The notes under the pieces are model-generated. The model had not been told where the DNA came from and ran no database searches. It worked only from the letters and a program-made list of their open reading frames with translations. The translations under genes were made by a program, and so were the position numbers. Of a stretch of DNA of 35,176 nt, positions 15,930 to 23,604 are shown one piece after another (position 1 is the stretch's first letter; each line of letters opens with the position of its first letter). The stretch lies in contig JABWBO010000063.1 in assembly GCA_013360465.1 (NCBI GenBank), forward strand, positions 1 to 35,176. Reading direction: 5' to 3'. This DNA is from Anaerolineae bacterium (lineage in GTDB: Bacteria; Chloroflexota; Anaerolineae; Aggregatilineales; Phototrophicaceae).

Positions 15930-18032
15930 ATGCCACGTCCATTGAAACGCCCTGAGCAGCCAATTGATCCGTACAAAGCACAGCCCTTGCCGCTTGGTCG
16001 CCCGGCAGCCGTGTACTATCGCCAATCGTCCGAGGGACAAATTGGCAATATCATGACGACGCTGCAAACCATCGACATGATTGAGCATCTGCTCCATCAA
16101 GGCTATGTGCGCGAGAATGTCGCCATGATCGACGCCGATGCTGCGGTCAGCGGGACGAAGAAAATCCGCGAACGCAAAGGCATGTCGCAGCTCTACGATC
16201 TGATCGAGGCGGGGCAGATTGGGTTGGTCGCGGCTCAGGACGTAGACCGCTTCTTCCGTGACGTGACGATGATCGAAACTAACCTGTTCATCGATGCCTG
16301 CAAACGCAATAACGTGCAGGTGATGACTCCGCGCATGGTCTACGACTTCGCTCACCCGGTCATGGGATCATCACACATCAAGATGTTCCGCGAGGAAGCG
16401 CAGCGCGCCGCCGACTACCTCGAATACCAGATTCGGGGGCGTTTGGTGAAGGCGCGGCACAGCCGGAGCGCAGGCGGTATGTGGTCAGGCAGAAAGATTC
16501 TGCCCGGTTTCATGGTGGACTGCCGCGCGAAGGTGGATGAACAGCGCAACCCCGATTTCCGCAAATACAAACGCTTCGATCTGTATGCGGATGTAACTCT
16601 GCGCTATTTCCAGTTATTCCGTGAGAACAACGGCAACTTGTACCAGACGTGGCGCTATATTGAGCATCACGGACCGTACTTCCCCGACATCGTGGAGGGA
16701 ATGGTGCCAGAGGGCTTCAAGGCGACCGAACATCTTGACCGTCGTTCCCTGATTACGGGAAAGTTGACTCCCTCAAGCACAGGACTGGAATACATGCTGG
16801 TCAATGTTGCCTACATCGGGCATTGGATTCACATGGGGGCGGTCGTGCAGTGGAACAATCACGAGCCAATCATCCCACTTGACCTGTTCATGTATGCCTT
16901 CAATCGTCTCTCACCGACCGACTTTCACGGCGAACCGAACCCGAACTACGTCCCCTACCGCCCGTGGATCCGGCACGATAAAGCCGAGCGCACGGCAACA
17001 CCACCCACTTACGCAAGCCTGGTGTATACCGACGATCTTCCCAATCATCCGCATAAGCGGTTGGCGACGATTTGGAGTGTGGTCGCTGACAAGTACGAGT
17101 ACCTGCTCAACGAATACCCCTACCGCTCGACGGTGTGGAAGCTGCGCGCCTTCATTCTGGATGGCATGGTTGACGAAATGTTATTGGAACGACTGCGCGA
17201 CACGACCATCGACGAAGCGGCTTGGGCGGCAGCGCTGGCAAGCGTCGAGAATGTTGATCAGGCGGAAGTGCGGCGGCTGAAGGCGGCGATCCGGCAGGCG
17301 GAGACATCGAAGGATAATATCATCGCCAATCTGGGACTGCTCTCGAACGCGGAAATGGTTGTCCGCGCTCAAGCGAAGTTCGAACAGGCTGACGGCGAGA
17401 TCGTTGAACTAAAAGCAGAACTCAACCGCATCCAATCGGGTAAGCAGCAGTCGAAATCGCTGGCGGATGCGCGTCCAGCGCTGGAAATGGTGATCGCACG
17501 TTGGAACGATGTACCCCCTGAAGAGAAACGGGCGCTGTTCGAGGCGTTCGCCCGCTACATCAAGGTCACGAAGGTGACACGGCACACAAAGCACATCACG
17601 GTGTTCTGGCGTGATGGCAGCACCTCGGAGCGCAGCACCACCCACAAGGCGCGCGGCTATTTCTGGGATGAGGCAGAACTGGAAACGCTGCGCGAGATGT
17701 TTGACAGCCATGTTGATCAATGGGAGATTTTGCGTGCTTTCCCTGACTATGCGTGGCGGTCGCTGCAAGAACGCTACGCCTATCGCTACGGAAATGGTTA
17801 CTATCCGAAGCACTATGCTGGAAAGAAACCCTATAACCGCCACACGCGCTGGCAAGACACGGCGGAATATCACGCGGAGATCAATGCGTCACAACTCGCG
17901 GTGAGTGGTGCATCCACTGATCGACCATCAAGGCTTTTTTGCGCCTCGTGCGGAACGTCTTCGCTGCCTCGATCAGGAAGTCCAAGAGCGACGGATGGCG
18001 CATCAGGCGGTAGACCTCATCGACGGCGATGA
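15930..18032 (+). CDS. Large serine recombinase
   Basis: The start is ATG 15930, 7 nt after AAGGAGG (15916-15922); the open frame before it includes the terminator. The 700-aa protein has the resolvase catalytic domain (VYYRQSSEG, Ser33 the likely nucleophile; a VDRFFRD element) followed by the Recombinase domain (SSTGLEYMLVNVAYIGHWI). A coiled-coil stretch lies near residues 440-520. The Cys-rich zinc ribbon of typical phage integrases is not evident. It should cut and rejoin element DNA at att sites or act as a resolvase. It shares a promoter type with the conjugation operons and so belongs to the same element. Its last 50 codons run through the 3' part of the convergent virB4-like gene, and the Ser/Arg/Gly-rich end looks like antisense reading rather than a folded domain. 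The original stop may have been lost. Confidence 0.88.
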   Translation: MPRPLKRPEQPIDPYKAQPLPLGRPAAVYYRQSSEGQIGNIMTTLQTIDMIEHLLHQGYVRENVAMIDADAAVSGTKKIRERKGMSQLYDLIEAGQIGLVAAQDVDRFFRDVTMIETNLFIDACKRNNVQVMTPRMVYDFAHPVMGSSHIKMFREEAQRAADYLEYQIRGRLVKARHSRSAGGMWSGRKILPGFMVDCRAKVDEQRNPDFRKYKRFDLYADVTLRYFQLFRENNGNLYQTWRYIEHHGPYFPDIVEGMVPEGFKATEHLDRRSLITGKLTPSSTGLEYMLVNVAYIGHWIHMGAVVQWNNHEPIIPLDLFMYAFNRLSPTDFHGEPNPNYVPYRPWIRHDKAERTATPPTYASLVYTDDLPNHPHKRLATIWSVVADKYEYLLNEYPYRSTVWKLRAFILDGMVDEMLLERLRDTTIDEAAWAAALASVENVDQAEVRRLKAAIRQAETSKDNIIANLGLLSNAEMVVRAQAKFEQADGEIVELKAELNRIQSGKQQSKSLADARPALEMVIARWNDVPPEEKRALFEAFARYIKVTKVTRHTKHITVFWRDGSTSERSTTHKARGYFWDEAELETLREMFDSHVDQWEILRAFPDYAWRSLQERYAYRYGNGYYPKHYAGKKPYNRHTRWQDTAEYHAEINASQLAVSGASTDRPSRLFCASCGTSSLPRSGSPRATDGASGGRPHRRR

Positions 18033-19776
18033 TGCGCGGTTGCTCATCGATCAGGCTGTCACGGCGAATCGCGCTCAAGACCTGCGTGTACGCCAGCGCT
18101 TGCAGGATCGGGTCGCCTTCCAGTTCGTGAAAGGAGAAAACACGGGGACCGATCCAGTCGCGTCCACCGCGTGTCAGATCGATGTTGGTTGTCCCGTTGA
18201 GAAATGCCGACCACGGTCCCGATCCGGTACACAGCCCGGCGATTTCGTCGGCGAGGTCGCGAGCGATGGCTTGCATGGCAGGTTTGTCACCCAGACTCCC
18301 CAGCACATCGCAGACCGTCTCACACGTCGGCGCAAGGTCAGGCGTAACGCGGCTGAGATCGGGGAACCCACGATAGAGCGTTTCCAGCGCCTCGCCGAGC
18401 AGTCCGCGTTCGAGATTCTCCCGCTGCCCGCCAGACAGCTGCCGTCCCAAGACTGTTTCGTACAAGCGCGTGGTGTGCGACACTTGCTCTAACAGCGTCG
18501 GGAACATCACATCCTGCGGGTTGAGCTTGGTCGCCTTCGCGCTCAACACATACCACGGCAGCCCGAAAGCATCAGCGATGTGCCGCCCATGTCCCATCGG
18601 TTCGAGAAAGTCGAACGAAATGCCATTCTCGGCGTACTCGCGGGTCAGGTAGCAGTTGAGCGCGAACGTCTTGCCATAGCCCGACTGCCCCACCCAGACT
18701 TCATGCGTCGCGCGTTTGTCCCGCCACGAGTTGTGAAAGACCGGATACGCCCCGCCCACCGCTTCCCCACGCAGCACCCCATCCGTCGTTGACAGTTTGC
18801 GGTAGCCGAGCGGCGCGAGCATGAGCGCTAGTTCGCGTGAGGTCACCGGCCATGTCGTGGTCGGCAGGTTGATGTCCTTCGTGCGATGCGCCGTGAAGAA
18901 CTCAACCGCTCGCGAGAGCAGTTCCCCGACTTCCTGACGCAGGCTGAACCATGCGCGTGTTTCATTGATGACCGCTGCAACGCGCTCTTTGAGCGTCTCC
19001 AGATCGTCCGCCGCAACAGCAACCGCGACCTGCACCAGATGCAGGGCATCGCCGTTGTTAATCTCCCCGAGCGCCCGGCGGCAGTCGGCGACGCGCTGTA
19101 CCGAGCGGCTGTCCTCGCCGCGCACGCCTGCCAGATGCACCTGGTACGCCTGAATGATGCTTTCAATCGCATCGATGGCAGCGTTGCGGTCATACGTCTT
19201 CGGGATGTCCACCGCCAGCGCCAGCGGGAAATTCAGCCGGAGCAGCGGCGGCAGCGGGCGGAAGAAATTCCACGTCGCTGGCGCAAATTCGTAGCTGGTC
19301 AGTACCGCCCAATAGGGACGACCACCCGGACGACCGGATGGCGCGAGATGCCAGAACGGGCGGTCGCGGAGTTCGTACTGCCCCTCGAAGAGCGCCGGTA
19401 ACGCGCCTTCGGTCACGGGTGTATCGAATGCCGATGACAATCCACCGGCAATGGCGCGGGGATTCTGGTCGTTCCACAGCACCATCCCGCACAGCGCGCG
19501 CTGGTACTCCGCCCCAGCGTTCATGCGCTCGTACTCGCGGCGGTACTCGATCAACAAATCACGCCGCTGCGCGTCCTCAGTCTGGATTTCTGCCTGATCG
19601 AGCGCCGCGATCTTGGCGTCCAGCGTGGCGGGCATCTGCCAGCACAAGAAACGCGCCTCACCGGACAGCGTGCGCAGCCACGTCGAGAAACGTGCCTGCA
19701 ATGCGGCGACGCCTTCCTCGGTGGCGTGCAGCATGATGTCGAACGGCTCGATCAGAAATGTGCAAACACTCGTCAC
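17881..19776 (-). CDS. virB4: VirB4/TraC-like conjugation ATPase, C-terminally short
   Basis: The likely start is GTG 19776 (VTSVCTFLIEP), which overlaps the stop of the VirB3-like gene (GTGA) and has AGGAG 5 nt upstream. It encodes 631 aa. The N-terminal domain is typical of VirB4 proteins that energise pilus assembly and substrate transfer at the inner membrane. Walker A is GQSGYGKT (about 362-369) and Walker B is IIAVDEVYRLM (about 581-591). Only about 40 residues follow Walker B (FLIEAAKTFRTRRKKALMVDQ, then unrelated residues to the stop). VirB4 proteins normally continue for another 100 or so residues that include a glutamine motif. The gene therefore appears truncated where it meets the convergent recombinase, and may be inactive. 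Confidence 0.85.
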   Translation of the reverse strand: MTSVCTFLIEPFDIMLHATEEGVAALQARFSTWLRTLSGEARFLCWQMPATLDAKIAALDQAEIQTEDAQRRDLLIEYRREYERMNAGAEYQRALCGMVLWNDQNPRAIAGGLSSAFDTPVTEGALPALFEGQYELRDRPFWHLAPSGRPGGRPYWAVLTSYEFAPATWNFFRPLPPLLRLNFPLALAVDIPKTYDRNAAIDAIESIIQAYQVHLAGVRGEDSRSVQRVADCRRALGEINNGDALHLVQVAVAVAADDLETLKERVAAVINETRAWFSLRQEVGELLSRAVEFFTAHRTKDINLPTTTWPVTSRELALMLAPLGYRKLSTTDGVLRGEAVGGAYPVFHNSWRDKRATHEVWVGQSGYGKTFALNCYLTREYAENGISFDFLEPMGHGRHIADAFGLPWYVLSAKATKLNPQDVMFPTLLEQVSHTTRLYETVLGRQLSGGQRENLERGLLGEALETLYRGFPDLSRVTPDLAPTCETVCDVLGSLGDKPAMQAIARDLADEIAGLCTGSGPWSAFLNGTTNIDLTRGGRDWIGPRVFSFHELEGDPILQALAYTQVLSAIRRDSLIDEQPRIIAVDEVYRLMRHPSLLDFLIEAAKTFRTRRKKALMVDQWMHHSPRVVTH

Positions 19777-20246
19777 AGGGACTCCTCTTCTAAGGGGGAA
19801 CCAACAAACACCAGCCCATCGCCCCGATCCAGATCGCGGGCACGGGCGAAAGTCACCCACTCTGACAAGTCCACCTCAACCAATCCGGCAGGCGGCGCGA
19901 ACAGACGGTGACCATCCAGCAAGGCGGCATCGGTTGGCAGGGACAGCATCTTTGCCAGTTCCGTCGCCATCCCGCTCGGATTCCCGGCAGCGGCGAGCAG
20001 GATCGAACCGCGCAGGTTGAGCCACAACCGCATCCAGAGCGGCAGCCCGCCACGCGGCGCGGTCAGCGCGATCAGCAGGATCGCCACGACGATGCCGACG
20101 GGAATAGCGATATCCGGCAGCCCGAAGCGGCACACGGTGTACGTGAAGCCGCCCGCGATCCCGCCGAACAGCAGCCGCTTGAACGGGATGCCGCCGAAGC
20201 CTTTTTCATCCCGGCTGAGGATGTGCGATTTGAAGTCTGCTGCCAT
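19773..20246 (-). CDS. VirB3/PrgI-like inner-membrane protein
   Basis: The start is ATG 20246 (MAADFKSHILSRDEKGF), with GGAGAG 7 nt upstream; the longer open frame has no ribosome binding site. It encodes 157 aa. Two adjacent hydrophobic helices (about 22-62, with IAIPVGIVVAILLIALTAP) are followed by a soluble domain of about 95 residues. This is the shape of VirB3- or PrgI-type subunits, which dock VirB4 to the membrane, and its place directly before the VirB4-like gene agrees. Sequence similarity alone is weak, so the call leans on gene order. Confidence 0.65.
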   Translation of the reverse strand: MAADFKSHILSRDEKGFGGIPFKRLLFGGIAGGFTYTVCRFGLPDIAIPVGIVVAILLIALTAPRGGLPLWMRLWLNLRGSILLAAAGNPSGMATELAKMLSLPTDAALLDGHRLFAPPAGLVEVDLSEWVTFARARDLDRGDGLVFVGSPLEEESL

Positions 20247-20267
20247 GCAGTCTCTCCATACAAAACA

Positions 20268-20295
20268 GCGCGGAGGTAGACGACTACCCCCGCGC
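20268..20295 (-). repeat. Hairpin between virB2-like and virB3-like genes, possible attenuator
   Basis: A 12-bp stem with one mismatch (20268-20279 against 20284-20295) has a 4-nt loop. In the direction of transcription (minus) it is followed by TGTTTTG. It could terminate part of the transcripts or stabilise the pilin mRNA, so that more pilin than VirB3/VirB4 is made. Confidence 0.6.
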
Positions 20296-20311
20296 TGGCG
20301 GACACGGCGAT

Positions 20312-20551
20312 TTAGGTGAAGGAGATCAGCGCGGTGACACTGGAGGCGAAGACGACGAACAGGAGACCGATGACGACCTGATTGGCGGCTTTCGGATTGT
20401 CCTTCTTCCAATCCCCGATCAAGGGCCAGCTTGAACCCATGTACATCACCCCCAGCCCGATAAAGCCGATGATGGCTGCGATGGGCGCGATGATCTGCGC
20501 CACATCCCGAATGTCGGTGAAAAGGTCTTGAATGGCTTGCGAAAGATTCAC
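20312..20551 (-). CDS. VirB2-like pilin or small two-helix membrane subunit
   Basis: GTG 20551, 8 nt after AAGGAG, opens a 79-aa frame starting NLSQAIQDLFTDIRD. It has two membrane helices (about 17-38, IIAPIAAIIGFIGLGVMYMG, and about 56-77, VVIGLLFVVFASSVTALIS) joined by a polar loop (IGDWKKDNPKAANQ). This matches VirB2/TrbC-type pilin subunits in size and shape after removal of any leader. It is the first gene of the VirB2-3-4 operon behind the decamer promoter at 20694. The untranslated leader is about 135 nt. Confidence 0.65.
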   Translation of the reverse strand: MNLSQAIQDLFTDIRDVAQIIAPIAAIIGFIGLGVMYMGSSWPLIGDWKKDNPKAANQVVIGLLFVVFASSVTALISFT

Positions 20552-20693
20552 GCGAGCAGCTCCTTGATGGATAGACAAACGCATCAGGGAGAAACGGACG
20601 TGCGCCATGACGTTTGGGCAGCCGCTCAGGGGCGGTGCGCTTGATCGTGTGGGGTCATCCGGCACGAGCAGTGCTTCACCCTGATACAGTCTC

Positions 20694-20776
20694 AGGGTAG
20701 CAAAGTAAGGGTGGCAAACTTCTGGAGGATTCCGGTTTTGGGTTGGGAAGATTCCGGGCAGCGATGGGAAGATTCC
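20694..20776 (-). promoter_or_regulatory. Element promoter 2: three decamers and -10 for the VirB2-4 operon
   Basis: On the minus strand the order is GGAATCTTCC (20776-20767), GGAATCTTCC (20755-20746) and GGAATCCTCC (20733-20724), spaced 21 and 22 bp. Then 17 bp later comes ACTTTGCTACCCTGA, with TACCCT as -10 (20699-20694). The layout is base-for-base the same as at 29654-29736. Confidence 0.75.
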
Positions 20777-21028
20777 GGGCGATACTACTCAACGAGAAAC
20801 TCGGAGCATTTCGTGTGTGCGATCCGGCACGACGATACTTCACCTTGGCATGTTCTCATGGCAGTAAAGTCGGGCCGCCAAAATTATTGAAGCTTCAATC
20901 TTGCGTTGGAACATTTCGAGACATGGAGCAGGGGAAAACTATGATAATTGTCACCACTGTAGTAAAAAACGCAGAGAGATATTTCTAAATCTTCCAAAAA
21001 GGGATTATTTACCTCGTTTGACGTGTGA

Positions 21029-21460
21029 ATGGAACAGAAACACAATAAAATGTCTTTATCTAGGCACACATACCCCAATGGATGGTATTACATGGGCGCA
21101 AATGACTTTGATGATCTGGTTCGAGGCATTCAGTCAAAAAGCGAAAAGTATAAGTCAACTGATTCAGATTTTGAGGAGACAGTAAATAAACTAAATCCGA
21201 CACTGGAAACTTCGAGAGGAAAAGGCAATCGTAGCAATAAACCACAAGTAACCGCGAAATGGCTTCTTGGGCGGTTTGTAGTGGGCGCGGTTGTATGTGT
21301 TGTTCTCTGTCTCTTTGGATGCAACTGGGTCTTGCTACGTCTATCAGTAGATTATCCAGACTACTTAGCTTTTCTTGGAGTAGTTTGTGGTGGGATTATT
21401 GGTGGATTTCTAAACATCGCTGCCGCACTCATCACAATTGGTGCAAAGGAACTAGGTTAA
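21029..21460 (+). CDS. Small membrane protein in the AT-rich insert
   Basis: The protein has 143 aa from ATG 21029; ATG 21050 is an alternative, and neither has a strong ribosome binding site. The first 75 residues are polar and Lys/Ser-rich. Two membrane helices follow (about 84-105, VVGAVVCVVLCLFGCNW, and about 112-138, YLAFLGVVCGGIIGGFLNI). It converges on the unknown gene at 21463, with 2 bp between the stops. I do not recognise a family. Its A+T-rich composition matches the GTPase pair and not the conjugation genes, so I place it in the same small insert, perhaps as the membrane effector. Confidence 0.55.
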   Translation: MEQKHNKMSLSRHTYPNGWYYMGANDFDDLVRGIQSKSEKYKSTDSDFEETVNKLNPTLETSRGKGNRSNKPQVTAKWLLGRFVVGAVVCVVLCLFGCNWVLLRLSVDYPDYLAFLGVVCGGIIGGFLNIAAALITIGAKELG

Positions 21461-21462
21461 AC

Positions 21463-22356
21463 TCATTTTCTAAGATTTAACTTGCGAAGGATTACACTGA
21501 AAGGATCATTATCCTCAGTTTGCTTTTTCGTCTTGGACGAACGGGTTTTACGTGGTGAGCCTCTCATCGAATCTACCATATTCTCAAAGTTAGGAGTGGG
21601 CGGTGCCTCGTTCTCTGTATTTTTTGCGCCTTCTTCGGATTTCAAAGCATTCGGAAGAATGATGGAGGAATTTCCCTTATCAATATTGCCATATGATCCT
21701 CCCAAGTACGAAACGAAATCTAGAGTTTCGAATTTATGCTTTTCAGAGCTTAATACCCCAAACGCAAACTGTTCAAGGTTAAGTCGAGTGTAGTTTGGAC
21801 TCGGATAAAGTGCAGCGAGGAGTTGCAAGTAACCCTGTTCATTGAATTCAAGAATTCGCTGTCTCTGATGTCTAGAATCCCCCGAAAAATCAATTGGCAA
21901 GGGGTTTGAGTTACTGACTAGACGCCCAAAATCGAATAAATATTCTGTCGATAGTTTTTCCCTTACTTGGTCCGCCTGATCAAAATCAACAGTTCCACTG
22001 CCCCAAACATCGAGAAGAGATCGATATTCGGTCAGCAACCAAGCTAGTGCGAACCGAAAATACCAAACAAATTCCCGTTCCACGTAGATTCCTTGAAGAG
22101 CATCAATTGCGCGCTTCTTTGTACTATCCGTGTAGTGCGTTCTTCGGAATTCTAGAAGAACAGAGCCTTTAACCAAATGAAAGCAGTAAGTTGGAGCGGT
22201 AAAGAGTTGTTCGGTCTCGATGTGGCTACGAAATGTATCTGACCAGAATAAATCCTCAAGGGTGCGAAGATCGTTTTTAGTTAACGCCGAGGGATAGATT
22301 AACCAGCGATAATCGATGTTTTCCGACCGTGAGTAAAGCAGTTGTTGATACTTCAT
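21463..22356 (-). CDS. Partner of the GTPase gene, possible GTPase-associated protein
   Basis: The protein has 297 aa and starts at ATG 22356, 4 bp after the GTPase stop, with GAGG about 10 nt upstream. The N-terminus contains ENIDYRWLIYPSALTKNDLR, and later YVEREFVWYFRFALAWLLTE. This recalls the N-terminal domains of 'GTPase-associated protein 1' described next to DO-GTPases in predicted conflict systems, but the match is from memory and weak. The C-terminal 70 residues are polar and probably disordered (KKTRSSKTKKQ region). There is no membrane segment. Its tight pairing with the GTPase says the two work together. Confidence 0.5.
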   Translation of the reverse strand: MKYQQLLYSRSENIDYRWLIYPSALTKNDLRTLEDLFWSDTFRSHIETEQLFTAPTYCFHLVKGSVLLEFRRTHYTDSTKKRAIDALQGIYVEREFVWYFRFALAWLLTEYRSLLDVWGSGTVDFDQADQVREKLSTEYLFDFGRLVSNSNPLPIDFSGDSRHQRQRILEFNEQGYLQLLAALYPSPNYTRLNLEQFAFGVLSSEKHKFETLDFVSYLGGSYGNIDKGNSSIILPNALKSEEGAKNTENEAPPTPNFENMVDSMRGSPRKTRSSKTKKQTEDNDPFSVILRKLNLRK

Positions 22357-22360
22357 CTAC

Positions 22361-23383
22361 TTAGTACCTCTTCGTCATCATCATGATCTTTTCCAAAGCC
22401 GGTTCTTCGAGCCGTTCCACGGCATCTCGTATCTTCAAAAGTTCTTGAATGTCTTCGCGACGTTCCCGGCGATGCTGAGCAAGTGCTTCGCCATCAGAAT
22501 AAACTCCACGCAATTGCTGATACGTCTTTTTTACAACACCCCACAGTCCTTTATACTTAGCATCTATTGACTCAATATCGCTCTCAATGGTGATAATGTC
22601 GTCAATGAGCTCATCTCGTCTGTTTCGCAATGTACTGCCCAAGCAATATGCTATAACATGTTCGATATTCATTGGTTTTGGAAAGCCAACAATATTCCCA
22701 TTGGCATCTACATTGCCAATACCCATGGTCGAGACCGGAATAATACCGCCACGCCAAGTTTTCTCCCGCTGTATAATTTCATGAATTGGTTGGAATACCT
22801 GCCTAGCATAGTCCATTAAGGGACGAAAATCAGAATTTGTTCCCATCCATTTTGATTCAACACCGTCAGCTTTTGTAAGAGCAATAATAAACGTTAAGTT
22901 ATTGCTCGGATAATTGCGAGAATATCCTTGAAGAATCTGCATAACGGCATCAGCACCTGAAACAAAACTTGCCTCATCTGGATCATCTGAAGTGACAAGT
23001 TTTTGTGCATCAGCGAACAAAATTACAGCATTGCTAGCTGCAATATTTGCATGTACTTCTGCGGCTTTCACCTCATCTAATTCCGGATCATCAAGAAAAC
23101 CACCACGGTAATCTATCCAGTCAAACATTACGATGCTTCGCCCATCATAAACCAGATTCAACGGATAGTACTTCGTTTCGGTGGTGCCTGGCGGCCACTT
23201 TTTAGCAGCAAGCATTTTGTAGTCTCTTGCAAACTTGTGAGACTCAAGGATTTCTTCGCTGAAATTCGCAGCTCTAGGAATAATGGCGAATTTTTCGAAT
23301 GTACGGCGCATCATTTTTCCATAAACGCCGGCAGAAAATACAGTTTTGCCACTACCGGAAGTTCCAACCATTGTAATCTTCAC
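22361..23383 (-). CDS. P-loop GTPase, DO-GTPase-like, of a probable conflict module
   Basis: The best start is GTG 23383 (MKITMVGTSGSGKT), 6 nt after GAGGAGA; the frame is open up to 23410. The 340-aa protein has G1 GTSGSGKT (7-14), a G3-like DWIDYRGG (about 88-95) and G4 TKAD (about 170-173), so it is a GTPase and not a generic ATPase. A helical, charged C-terminal third follows. The closest family I can name is the DO-GTPase group found in predicted NTP-dependent conflict systems, where the GTPase acts as a switch beside adaptor and effector proteins. It sits with the genes at 21463 and 21029 in an AT-rich block between two conjugation operons, which looks like a later insertion. Confidence 0.7.
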   Translation of the reverse strand: MKITMVGTSGSGKTVFSAGVYGKMMRRTFEKFAIIPRAANFSEEILESHKFARDYKMLAAKKWPPGTTETKYYPLNLVYDGRSIVMFDWIDYRGGFLDDPELDEVKAAEVHANIAASNAVILFADAQKLVTSDDPDEASFVSGADAVMQILQGYSRNYPSNNLTFIIALTKADGVESKWMGTNSDFRPLMDYARQVFQPIHEIIQREKTWRGGIIPVSTMGIGNVDANGNIVGFPKPMNIEHVIAYCLGSTLRNRRDELIDDIITIESDIESIDAKYKGLWGVVKKTYQQLRGVYSDGEALAQHRRERREDIQELLKIRDAVERLEEPALEKIMMMTKRY

Positions 23384-23604
23384 GATTTTCTCCTCAACCA
23401 CGATGTACACAGTTGCTTCTACAAATGGCTCGTTAGTACGGTACTGTGTTCCAGAGCTATACTTCTACATAGTGTGAAGCCTACCCTGACTATATTTATA
23501 CATCAATTCCCAACGAAAGGCATTTGGATCCCCTGATTGCACCCATATTAAACCCTAATCTAGGCATACGTTAACCTTGTTCAAGATAGCGCTACAATCA
23601 CACA

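Noticed and set aside
18886-19401. 171-aa plus-strand open frame
   Set aside because: Antisense to the VirB4-like ATPase, with no ribosome binding site or domain.
23411-23604. Promoter of the GTPase pair
   Set aside because: Several AT-rich hexamers occur on the minus strand, but no -35/-10 pair stands out enough to annotate.
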